Source: Panorpa germanica
Lineage: Eukaryota > Arthropoda > Insecta > Mecoptera > Panorpidae
Assembly (NCBI GenBank): GCA_963678705.1
Contig: OY783220.1
Coordinates: 10,871,001 to 10,935,000 of the forward strand
Direction: 5' to 3'
DNA: 64,000 bases
Shown: positions 36,029 through 48,500 of the stretch, one piece after another
How positions within the stretch are numbered: position 1 is the first letter of the stretch
Layout of the letters: the number at the start of each line of letters is the position of its first letter
Program-made: the position numbers and the translations under genes
Notes under the pieces: generated by a model
Told to the model about the DNA's origin: nothing
Seen by the model: the letters and a program-made list of their open reading frames with translations, nothing else
Database searches by the model: none

Positions 36029-39000
36029 TTAGTCATCCATTTCATCAACTGGACGTTGATAACATTCACCAAACTTTGCCATATATTTTCTAATGAACTC
36101 ACGAGCTTTGACTTTTACAGAATCGTTACAAGTTAGTTCTTCAACATTTCTGCAGTGCTTTATTTCCTTTACCATGACGAAATGAGTTAACTGAAACAAA
36201 AATCATTTATTATATTGTAATATATATTTTTTTAATATATTTATTTAATGTCGGCTTATTCCCGATGCTGAGTCCTATCTTTAATAACAACCAAACCTAG
36301 AAAATATAGCTTTCGTCCGGGGATCGAACCTGAAGACATGAAGCATCAACGCTCTCGGCTACTGTGCCGTCATATTGTAATATTAGTAACATTTTTATTT
36401 TCTTTTATAAATTTGCTACACCGAAGTCTAAATTAGGTAGTTTTTTTTGATGGTGTTGGAGTCTCATATATCTAGATAATAGTACTGTCATTAATCTGCA
36501 ATTACCTTTGGAATATAATCAACCTAAGGGCGTCCGCAGACGGAGCGACTGGTTGCAAACCTTAGCTCCGAATCTGCCCGAACCGAATGGCATTACAACT
36601 GTGTTGTTAGTAAAAGAACGAACGTGTTTACGAGAGAGATAAAACACACGGCACGAACGTAACTAAACTGATTTTAAACTGGTTTTGAGCATATATTCAG
36701 CAACTATATTTCTCGGTCGCAGGGGATTGTTGGTTTCATCAACAGAGATTTTTACGAATACTATTGAAAAATATTTAAATACATATATACCATCAAATAT
36801 ATCACAATAGAACCCCCTGTTTTGCTATTGTTAAAAATTCTATAGAGTCACGATACACGGCTCGTGCTCGCGTTTAGTTTGCAGTCAGCCGACTCGTATG
36901 CCTTTCTTCGTGTTTTATCTCATTCGTGCATACACGTTCGATCTCTCACTGACAACAATTGTAATCACATTCGCTTCTGGTAGGTTCGGGGTTAAGGTTT
37001 GCAACCAGTCGCGTCGTGTGCGGACGCCCTAACTGATCAACGTTACTTTTAACGACCTAAAGTAAATATATATTTTCTATTTAAAATTTGAAGTTTTGTT
37101 TCGCCGCTTGTGAATAAATAAATAAGTAATCTAGAATATTTTTCTTTGTTCACAACAATCATAATATAAAATATTACGGATTGGACGACCCAGTTGTAAG
37201 TAGTAACTACTGTATTCACAGATAATGGCATGCATCTCTTTTACACTCTGCTACATCTGATAATCATATAGTTAGCTTAGCAGTTAGTGAATTTGGCTAA
37301 TGGTTTGGGCGTCAAACTCGGAAACACAGGAAAATTACATCAATGCCATAACTTCACTTCAAGTGCGCTGTTTATTTAATAATAAATTGCAATACTTTCA
37401 CTAGTAATACTGTTACAGACGTACCTTTCTAGCTAAATGTTTAAAATCTTCCGTGTTTGTAATTCTTCCTTGCTTGACATCCTGTTTTCTGTAAGCATTC
37501 AGATAGCCAACAATCACTTTAGCCATACAACTTCTGAATTGCTCTTTGATTCGTTGTATTGCTTTAGAATTAACATCAACTGTAGGTGTATTTCCGCCCG
37601 ACCGACTTGTGCTCTCATTGACATCTTCTTCCTGTCGTATTCGACTTTTAGAACTACTTTTGTTAGCTTTAAGAATTTTTGAGCGCTTTTTACTAGATGA
37701 TCTTTGTTTTTTCGTTCGAGATTCCAATTGTTTCTTTGGAGAATCTGAAGATTTATTTGGGGATTGTTTTACAGATGATATTTCTTCTAATGAATCAGAT
37801 ATTGCTTTCAATTTGACATGCTTTTCTATTAATTTATTTTTTTCTCTTTGTAATTTTAATATTTTTTTCTTTCGTAATTTTTCTTTAGTTTCTTTATATT
37901 TCTTCATTTGTTGTCTCTGTTCCAAACGATCTTCTTCGTTTCTGGGCTAAAATATATTTAAATAAATTATGTTTTGTTAAATAAATTTGTAATATATATA
38001 TTTGTAATATTATACATACGCTAATAATAATTTCTTGTACTAAACCAAGCCGACGTTTCTTTCGCGATGCAGACACAGTTTGTTGACAGGGGCTTATATT
38101 TATTATAAAACTATTTGGACTCTCGCACTGCATTTCGCTTCCAAATCCAATGCCTTCTGTTTCAGGCTGAGGTGTAACATTACCACTAGGTGAAGCGGAA
38201 GGTGGCTCCATATCTTGTGTTAAATATGGGGCTAAAAAATAAATCAATAATTTTATTTTCTATAAAAGAAATGATTTATAATATCACACAAAGAATATTG
38301 TTTATAACAAATAAATAATTAACGGAATCGAATAACGGAGTAATTTAATTTAACGTTAGTACTTTTAATAGGAGGTGTAAAATAATATTTTGAAAATGAG
38401 ATATATTAATTACAAAACATTTGTGTTGTATTAGAAAAGAATTCACGTGTGGAACATAATTCGATTATTTGTTATGTAGCCCCTAATATAAAGAATTTCA
38501 AACAATCTATGAATGCTATTCATGTTTTTAAAAGTATATAAACAATACAGAGTACAGTTTATTGCTTTTATTTAATTTGTTTAATAATTTTGTTAAAAAA
38601 TTTATAATATAAACTAATCTAATAACGAAATACGAGAAAAGCAAATGAATAAACAATAATTCTAGTAACTTAATAAAACGTTTATTAATATACTTACATA
38701 ATCCATTAATATTAAATAAATTATTTACATTTGGACTATTTACAATATTTGGAATATTTGCAACAATATTGTCACTTGATGTATTATTGGTTGGTGGTGC
38801 ATTATCTTTTTTACGTAGTTCTTCTATTCTTCTATGTTTTAAAATCGGACTACTTAATCTTTCAGGTCTTTTAAATATATTAGGGGTATAATTAATATCT
38901 CCTTCTTGCTGACATTCCATATCAATTTGACTTTCGATTTCCTCATCGGAATGATTAATTATATTCATTCTTTTTCTTCGTTTTTTACTGGGTGATTCTT

Positions 39001-42000
39001 TAAATTGACCTATGTTTCCATGAACTTGCCGCATTAACAAAGTATCCGCCATATCATCCTCACTTCCGCTATCTTCAGATGATGATTCTGATAAACTTGC
39101 ACCTTCAGAATCTGAGGTACTATCATTTAAAAGTTCTGAACCTAAATTTTAAAAGAACGTATGTTTTATATGGCACCTATACATATTACCTAAAACAATT
39201 AAATTTAGTTCACTTACCAAATAGCTGCTTTTCAAGTTGGGGAGATATCCATTGCGATACCCTCTTTTTGATGTGGTAATAATATATTCTCCCTCTATCA
39301 TCGATAGCGCATCTCCAGTTATGCGGTAAAGTGGCAGGGGGAGGTATTCGTCCATTAATAAGTTGTACTCCAGCAGGTAATGTCACACGGGGACCATTAG
39401 ATTTTACCAATACCTTTGATTCTCCCCCAATACTTGGTGATAATGACTTTGCACTAGGAATTGGTGTGATATTTGGGTTTGAGCTTATGTGACCATTTTT
39501 CGATGTAAGCTCCAGATTGAAAGATTGTTGGTCAGGTGTAAGGGAAGATACTGCGAAATGATTCATTGGAGATTGATTTGAACTATGCCTTGGAAATCCA
39601 TTTATTACAGGTATGCTATGCGTTTGTAAATCTGGAGGCGGAATCAAAGGACAAGGAATAATTGATACGATTCCAGGAGGTGGCATTACGTGCATTGGTG
39701 GCTGCACTTGTAATCTCATTGGATCTAATGGCACTGGTATTGACATATTGAGTGGTCGTCCATCCTTTAAATAATTTATATATACATAGATATGTTGTCT
39801 ACTTGTAAATTTTGTACATATGTTGGAAGAATTGTACTTACCAAGCCAAAAACAGGTCCATTTATACTTGGATGGGGCTGCCAATGACATAATTGAGGAT
39901 TATAAAACATTGGATATCCAGCAGTCGGATGTGGACATGCAGTTAATATAGGATCAAGACCAATATTTCGACAATGACTCTGATGCACAATCCAGAGATC
40001 TTGTTGAACTTTATAAAAATGTTGTTTCTCTTTTTCTCTTTTGTTTTTCTCTTCTTCTGCAACTCTCATTGCAAATAATTTTCGCCTTTCATATTTAGAT
40101 AACCCTAACAATGCAGGATCTTCTCTATATAAAATAATAATTAAAAAAAGTTTTTATATGTACAACAATAACCTAATAAAATATTACATCAAATTCGGTC
40201 GTAAAAAATATTCTATTTAAAGACTATATAAAGCGAAATTCAAGCCCATCTATTAAAGCTATATAATTATACCTTTAATCTAGCAAATCATACATTAATC
40301 AGAATGTAAATGGTAAAAAAAACAAACCTTGAATTAGAGGGTCGATCTCTATAGCGATCACGATATCGCTCATCGCTTTCTCTGTAACTTCTCGGATCCG
40401 TTTTATATCTGGAAGATTCCTTTACATCTCGCTCTGTCACCATGTATCCTCTATTTGCCTCTCGTTCATGCTCCTTCATTTGTTCAATACGTTCACGCTT
40501 GGGAATGCGAAACACCTAAAATGATTCAATAAAAATAATATTCATACTACAGTAAATTATTATAAATTGCAATAACTAAATAACACTCGTAATACATACT
40601 TCTTTAAGTGTTGCCCAGTCACTTAATAATTGTTTCGCAATTTCTAATAGCTTTTTACTAATTTCAGATTTTTCTGTTATATCAGCTTTTAAATTATCTT
40701 TTTGTTCAGTGTTTTGACTGCATTCATTATCTTTGGATTCCAATGCTTTATCTACATTAACTTCAGATAATGGTGAGCTTTTCTGTGACTTGAAAATGCC
40801 TTCAAATGGTAAACCTGTAGCTTCGTCAATTAAAATTGGTGTTGATATTTCACTACCAGATGAAGAATTAGGGGAATTAATATTCTTCAAGGGTATGTCA
40901 ATTTGCTCACATTCCCTACGCCACTTTTCTACGGTTGGTAAAACTTTAGAATCTTGAAGCATCGTTTTATTTATTATAGGTAATTTCTGCAATGTTCGCA
41001 AAATTTCAACCCTGTAAACCAAGAATTTAAGAAATAACTTTTATACCATAGGTTACTATTCTTATATCTGCAAAAATTGTAATGCATGTACATACCTAAA
41101 GATAAGGAATTCATCTTCATTAGTTACTTGTTTTTCTTCTTTCTCTGTAATCTCTTTAGCTTCTTTGATTGAATCACACATCCAGCTGTAAATTAATCGG
41201 AGTCCATGATAATCCAGAAACAATCGTCGACATGGTAATTCACCTAGCTGTATTAGAGCTAAAAGTTTTGTTCGTGGACAAATATCTTTTGCCCGGACCA
41301 TCAATCTACTTAATGTTAGTGTCTGTGCTTGATTTTTCAATCCTACTTTAGACAGTATTGCAATTTCTTCATCCAACTAAAATTGAAATATTTAACAACA
41401 TATTATTATTACTATTCGAAGTATATATCTTATATCTATTAATAGAAATATACTTACATCCAAATCTTCGAAAATTTCTTTTCTAGTACGCCTTATGATC
41501 TTCCTCCTTTTTCTAGGTGCCTTTGTCTGTTTATTTACTTCCGTTTCTAATTCATCACTCAAAGATTTATCAACTTCTTCCCCTTTTATTAGTTGTGCGT
41601 CTATACTAGGATCAGTCTTAATAATATCTTCATTTCCTATTTCATCTAAACTTTTTTCTTTTTCTACTTCTTCTTCAATATCATCATTTCCTTCATCTTC
41701 GTCAGTTTCTTCGTCAAGTTCTTCTGGTTCTGCACCAATCCATCCTCGACATGCAGAAGCTTCGCAGTAACATTTCTGCGCTTCCTTTCTATTAATCAGA
41801 ATAACATATTCATATGAAAATCAGCTATAAAAACATCTGACTATATTTATATATATATATCTTACCCATATCTTTGGAACTGATAGTCAAACGTTATTTC
41901 TTCTCCTTCAATAATTTGTCTTTTGCTAAAAAATCCTATTCGTAATTCACCATTGACCGTCCATTTTTGTGTTTCTGCATTGGGACTACACGAGTGATTT

Positions 42001-44787
42001 ATAAAACGAGATACGTTTCCTTTTTGTGTTGCATCAATAATAGCGTCTGATTTTAAAGCCATGAAATAGTAATGTGTATTTTTATCTTTGGAGTAATCAT
42101 CTGCACGTTTCTGAAATTGTTTTGTATTGAGAACCTCTCCAACATACTCCATAATAAAGTCACCCCTGAAAACAAACATTCATATTTACAATGTCATGTA
42201 ATCAGAAATTCAAATAAAATAAAATACTTACTGCGTCATATTTCTTGTAGCTTGAATACCAAATCCTTTCTTTTCAGTTTTTACCACTCTGCAAGTTGCA
42301 TACTCATGCCGCTGAAACCGTTTATTGGTACATCGATCACCTACAACGCAACGAGATCCACTAGAAAATAAATGTGTCTATTATAATTATAATTTTCATA
42401 AAGTAATTCTATACTATAGATAATTGAAATATACCATTCTATCATAAGCAGTCTATTTAGACAATCTTCTCCGCAGCCAAGTTCTCCTCTTTGAACTTCC
42501 TCTTCAGTAAGAAAGCAGTCGCACACCATCTTCTTTGCTTCTTTGCACACTGTTCTTTCACAACGATACTCATTTTCAATTATTTGTTGAAATGTTTTAA
42601 GCCTGATAAATAATAAATTAAAATATAAATTTATGTTTCATAATAACCATATTGTTATCTATAACATTAAAATCATAATTATTTTAACTACCTTTCTTCC
42701 ATTTCTTTGTCCAGCTGAATTTGTTCCTCCGTTTTGTCATCCTTCTTGGTTTCTTCATTCTTTGAAATATCTGAACTAGAATTCTCCTCTATCACAGGTT
42801 GGAAGGTACTTACAACTGATGCGCTGTTGTTCCCAAAAGACGACGAAGAAGTGCTCATTTCCATTTCACTTGAACGCCTCCAACGAGATTTTACTTTAAC
42901 AGGTTTGTATTCATTATTAGTAGCTTGTATATTCGGCGATCCTAACGGTGGAGTAACTTTTGAAATAGGTATAATATCAGACGTTTTAATGAATTCTAAA
43001 GGGCTGTTTGAATTTTCAATCTGATCTGCATCAGATTTCTTATCTTTGATCTTGCTTTTATCCTTCACTAAGCCATGGCCTTTTGATTTACGTTTCAATA
43101 CACTTATAGTTTTTATTCTGCTAGATCTTCGTATTCCACCTTCAGTTTCTTCGCCTGGTTTTGTTACAGTTTTATTATCTTCATTTCCCTTTTCTTCAGT
43201 CTTTCCGATGTCCAATTTCTTTATTTTTTTTTTAGTTAACTTACTGGAACCGACCTTTTTATTGTATTTTCTGGGTGGTTTTTTCACTTGAGCGTTTATC
43301 ACTTTAGTACTTTTAGTTTGTAAACTAGGTTTCTCTGTAGTGTGTTCGTCGTTATCAATTTGTTGTTCTGCTTTCATTTCACTTTCGAAGTTAGTATCCT
43401 TTTTTAATGCTTGATTATTTTCTGTGTTACCCACTATTTCATCTTTGATATTTTCGGAAGACCTACTTAGGAGAATGGTGTTAAGAGTGTTTAAGTAATT
43501 AGTGTCATCTTCATTTAACTTAAGCTCTTCGAGATTTTTAATTTCTAGATTTTCCGAATCTTTGGTTTCTATTTTATCATTTTTATCAAGAATTGTATTA
43601 CTATCGTCTACCTTTACGTCAGGGGGACTTTCTAAATTTTGTTCTACCGAAATATTGTCTTCTTCGTCACAAGACGCCGTCGCATTTGTTTCTACAATTT
43701 CTTCAGTTGTAACTTCCATTTCCATTTCTTCAATATTTTCACTGTAAACACTTGAGACTTCAAGAATACATGATGATTCAAGTATACTATCTGCTTCATT
43801 GTCTAAATCATATTTCGCGTACTGATTATTTATTTCACTACTAACTTGTTCAACAGTCGCGCAATTTATTACATTATCATTATCTATTGCATTTTCCTTA
43901 AAACTCTCTAATTTACTAATAATACCACTAAAATTATTTGCACAAGTATTAGAATTTTCTAATTTTTCAAACTCACTGCTTTCGTCCTTACAATTACTAG
44001 TTTCTATTAACGTATTTGAAGAAGATTTGTCATTTGTATCATCAACAGGGCAAAAAATTAATTCATTTGATTCTTCACTTTCTTTATAATTCTCAGTCAC
44101 TCTTAAAGATCCTAATCTACCTTCCAAATTTGATGTTTCTTCCAATATTTTAAATACAGCTACTTCTTCAGTTGAATCATAATCCTCCATTTCTACATTT
44201 TGTATTACATATTCACCGCCTATATCACTATCTTCCATAATTATTTCTTGATAAAAATCAGCACCTCCATTTAAAATGTCAACTTTAATACTATTTCCTG
44301 ATTCTGATGAATTATCTTCGTTATTTAATTGAACTTCACTATCACTATTAGTTACTTCACAATATACATTTATTTCACTAGATTTACTATCTGTTCTGGA
44401 AGAAGTGTTAACTTCAATTTCACTGCACATGTTTAATTCAGATTTATCGACACTAACATTATCAGAATGAGAACTATCGCAATTTTGATTAACTGTATTT
44501 TCTATGTTACTACCACCACTGACTGATTCGTTTTCAACTAGATATCGATATTTGCCAAATTTCTTATGTATTTTTCTAGCATTCACTGTCACATCACTAC
44601 ACTTATTTTTATTTTCTGTTGTGGGTTGAACATCAGAGCTTGATTCACTTTCTGCAGCTTGACCTGCAGGTTCCGGAGTTTTTCCATATAACGTCGAAAG
44701 CTTTGAAATGTTTCTCTTTGAAGATCTTGTGGCAACTGCAATGGGTTTTTGATTCCCACCTCCTCGTTTGCGGCCCCGTTTTGCCAT
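36029..44787 (-). CDS. Set2: SETD2/Set2: histone H3 lysine-36 methyltransferase
   Basis: Exons (minus): 42692-44787, 42435-42602, 42232-42360, 41866-42165, 41458-41788, 41096-41376, 40600-41011, 40328-40515, 39842-40124, 39218-39764, 38698-39141, 38020-38231, 37425-37946, 36029-36190, giving 2024 residues. Exon 1 encodes about 700 acidic, Ser/Asn/Glu-rich disordered residues. AWS cysteines follow (YRCERTVCKEAKKMVCDC, CGEDCLNRLLMIEC), then the SET domain at about 770-890 (GDFIMEYVGEV, HYYFMALK, RFINHSCSPN, EEITFDYQF) and post-SET CYCEASACRG. A WW domain lies near 1540-1575 (LPHNW, IYYYH, SQW). A C-terminal SRI domain spans about 1920-2020 (FRSCMAKVIVGYLNAYRKQD, TEDFKHLARK, FIRKYMAKFGECY). The SRI binds phosphorylated Pol II CTD; the enzyme makes H3K36me3 behind elongating polymerase. 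Domain order matches human SETD2. Intron 13 holds a SINE-like copy and a Harbinger-like MITE. Confidence 0.96.
36250..36375 (-). mobile_element. tRNA-derived SINE-like copy 1
   Basis: Read on the minus strand, GGCACAGTAGCCGAGAGC (36351-36368 complement) resembles a Pol III A box and GGTTCGATCCCC (36320-36331 complement) a B box, spaced as in a tRNA head. The remaining tail has no tRNA structure. Related copies at about 46350-46527 and 53094-53175 show that this is an interspersed repeat and not a tRNA gene. Located in SETD2 intron 13. Confidence 0.7.
36538..37029. mobile_element. Harbinger-like MITE with TAA target duplication
   Basis: The 492-base element begins GGGCGTCCGCAGACGG and ends with the inverse form of GGGCGTCCGCACACGA. 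The inverted arms continue through GCGACTGGTTGCAAACCTTA. It is flanked by TAA at 36535-36537 and 37030-37032. A three-base TWA duplication with GGG tips is typical of PIF/Harbinger elements. No transposase frame. It lies in SETD2 intron 13 next to a SINE-like copy. Confidence 0.8.
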
Positions 44788-45573
44788 TTTTGTTTTGTGA
44801 ATAAAACCTACCGAAATACAAATCCAAATAAGTAAAAAAGGAATTAACTGTTTTGTTAACCTTTAAATTATTTATAGCACAATTTACACTTTATTATATC
44901 ATAAAATAAACGCCACTGAAAACAAGTACCTCAAATTAATATAATAAATACTACTTACAAATTGACAAATCCTAATAACACAAATTGAATAAAACCATAT
45001 CAAGTTTGGTAGTTATTGTAAGTACATAACATTTTTAACAAATCGTTTTATAGCATGGTTTACTAATTGTAAATAAAAATATTTACTAAATATTAATGTT
45101 AAAGCTACAGATAGAACTTGAAACGAGTTTGGCGAAGCCAATGAAGGCCTCCGGCCATCATAAATACAGAAAGCAAGCAATTTGTCGGGAACGCCATTTT
45201 TACTTTCTGTAGAACTAAAACAATCACTTCAGATAGGTTCTATATTTGACAGGAGGAAAATGACGAATAATTAATGAAAAATAGAAATATGTTTTATAAT
45301 ATAGATTTATTTTACTTTTATAAAAAGGGAAATAACACACATCTGTATTTGAATGTTGGAAAATCTCTAAAAGATAATTATAGATATCAGTTTATATAAA
45401 TAAATTATACTTACAATTTCAGAAAATTAATGACACAACTTTCATATAAGATTAATCAGAGAACTACGACCCTATATATTTTGATTTCTATTTCGTCAGC
45501 AAAATATTATATTCAATAATATAACATATCTCAGTCTCGTAGAAATATTTATGTAATATTAATAGTAGTTCCG
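44788..45573 (-). promoter_or_regulatory. SETD2 promoter region and MIOS 3' end
   Basis: 786 bases between the SETD2 start and the MIOS stop, both minus strand. GC-richer sequence at about 45125-45215 (TGAAGGCCTCCGGCCATCAT) is the likely SETD2 promoter. MIOS 3' untranslated sequence should occupy the right side. A minus AATAAA (TTTATT at 45306-45311) is a candidate MIOS polyadenylation signal. No coding frame seen. Confidence 0.4.
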
Positions 45574-48500
45574 TTATTTCACGGAGAGCTGCGACAAACC
45601 AACAGAGTCTACATGAAAACATCTACATGTGCAGGAAGTAACTGGGCATTCAACATGGTCTCTGAAATGTAACAAAAAATCAATAAAATGCTTTTATGTT
45701 GTTATATCTCCGTAAATAACTTAACCAGTTATTACCGAAAACTCTGTATCTGACTAATAAGCAATTTTTATCATTTCGTGACCCTATCACACTTATGTTC
45801 ACTAATTAAATGGTGCTAAATACATCATGACGTAACAAAAAAATAATTTACCTTTAATTTTAGTAAATAATTGAAGACTATTGTATAATTGTAAGAATGC
45901 TAAATGAAAAAATCAATTTGTCAATATTATAAACACATGAGACGATAAATAAATATTATTTCTTTTAGGTTTATACAGAAAGAAAAAATTTCTTTTGTTA
46001 TGATCATAACTGTTACTTCAAATTAACTAACTATTCTAATAGTTTGCGATCAAATTATTAAATTTGTTTAGATAATTAAAACTTTTCTAAATAATTTAAG
46101 GTATCGTAATGACGTATTGTGCCTCTAGTGTTAAAAAATGAAACCATTGAAAGTATAACAAAGGATAACCTTGACCTCATACGAAAGGCCTCTTGCCAAA
46201 TGAAGAAATTGCGACTGGACAGAAGAGAACGTGACGTGAATATAAGTCATATTTTTCAGAAAATCGATATTTAAAACGGTCCCCTTAACAAAAATTGTTT
46301 CTATAATTTATTTTCTTTCTTTGCCAATATACTATATTCTATTATATCGGAACTTTTTATGGTGGCTAAGCCTCATATATGTTAACTACACTACTGGAAA
46401 ATAAGTTTATAATTATGTAGACTTCAAAACAACAAAAACAAAAATATAGCGCTGATCCGAGAATCAAACCCGAAGCGTAGCAGCCTGTAGTAAAGTATCA
46501 ATGCTCTTGGTCATTGTGTCGTGAATTAGTATTTAATAGACACAATTTTAGATAATGAATTGTTTAACATTTTAAATAGTAATACAAGGGGGTGCATATG
46601 CTCAACCAGCCTTCAGACGTTATCAGGTTATACGTCTGTATGCAGATTGAGAATGAAGATGTTAGGCCTAAATATATACAACATAAAGCAAAGTAAAGCT
46701 ATTGTTTAAAAAACCCAGGCTGCGCGTGGATAACTGAAGAGCCGACTAAAAATATTTCCTGTAATTTACCAGTACAGCAACTCTGAACATGCAACAAAGA
46801 ACTCAACATATCTTTAAAACTGAACATCTTCTTCAAATATTATACGAAAATTATTAAATTGTAGTTAAATTGTATTTACCTAAACCAGTTCATAATGTGT
46901 TTCACATGACCCCCATGTCTGCAGGACTGACACCATGTGAACCACGTGTCAAACTCCACATACTTCACAGTTCCTTGTCGCGCCATGGAACCACTAAGCG
47001 GAGATTCACCACTTGCTGTTCCCATGTGCATGAGACAAATTGCACATCGAGGCAAAGGCTTTCGGCAATTTGGACATGAAGACATCTGATAAGTAATCGT
47101 TAATGTAATACTGCAATCATAGTAATTCTAATATTATTGCAGATATTTAGACATTACTTTAACTTTGTTAGAACTTCCTTGCATTCTTTGAATCGCTCTG
47201 CCTCGAGGGCCTTGCATGTATGCACTAAGTGATTTCCCACAAAAATTACATGATACATATACAGATTGTTGAGGTCTATTTAATGAGTTTCCTTGTAAAG
47301 ATATGTCAAATAAAGCACGCTGTGTCCACATATTCCACGAATCTAATAACATACGATAGCTAAAAAACATTAAATGTAATAATTATTTTATAAGACGCAC
47401 AATATTTTTATCAAGTTGATGTTATACCTGTAAATCCAATTTTGTACTTGTCCATCACTTAATAAATCGTTAGGAAATGTTCTTGCGGCTATTAAACTAA
47501 CCGTTTGTATGTCACCAGTAGAATCCACATAACTTTGTAAAAGAGTAATTCCTTCCAATGTCGTTCCTTTTTTTTATAAAATAGCCTCATTTAAAATAAA
47601 TAAAATATAAAAACAAAACCTGTTGTTGATTCAAATAAAAACCTGTTAATAACAGTCCTGTTAGGTCTCCCTCTTCAATAAGTCTTGCAGTCAGTTGCTT
47701 CAGATATTCTGCTAATTTTAAATCTGAGAGGAATGTGCATGAAAATCCAACACGGTCTGCCACAGTCATAGCAAATTCATTCTTAAAAAGGTATCTTCAA
47801 ACTTTAGTGTTTGGTATATAATACACTCTTCATCATGAAATATATTCTTACCAATACAACATCATAATTATCATAGTCTGCTGTTAGAAAAGCAAATATT
47901 GCTCTAAGATACGGATCTTGAAATTGATTCCTGGTATGATAACACATTTGGCGCCATAAGCCACCACGATCGACGGAAAATCCACTAAGTGCCATTGCAA
48001 CTACATGAAGCCCTTTCTCTGGAAACTACATTAAATAATTTTTAAATTTTGAATGAAACATAAAGCATAATATTGAAAATTACCTTCTCTGCACCAGCGT
48101 TTAAAATTTCGCTTGCGGTTTTAACTTTAAGCTGAAATGTGGCAATTGCAGCTGCTCTGCTGTACTGATTTTGTCCCATTAACCTTTCCAAAACTCCAGA
48201 ATCCCAACCACATAATTGTAAAGCCATTTCACGTTCCTCACTCCTAAATATTAAAATCTTGGAAATTATTTTTCAAGTAGTAATATTTGTTCAGGAGATT
48301 TCTTTTAATATTGACCTGTACATCTTCACACAAGAAGCATTTGGAAAATCTGGCCAAGGTGTTTGCATTGCTTCACTTATTACAAAAGCATGACTACCAT
48401 CCAATCTGAACGCTGATCTCACACCTCCTGGTCCTTGTGGTAACGCCTGTGACAATGCTAACCACTGCCACGTAGTGTGTAACATTTCATCCTCAGCTAT

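Noticed and set aside
36320-36368. Possible tRNA gene on the minus strand
   Set aside because: A and B box-like segments are present, but no cloverleaf can be completed and diverged copies exist at 46.4 and 53.1 kb, so a SINE head is more likely.
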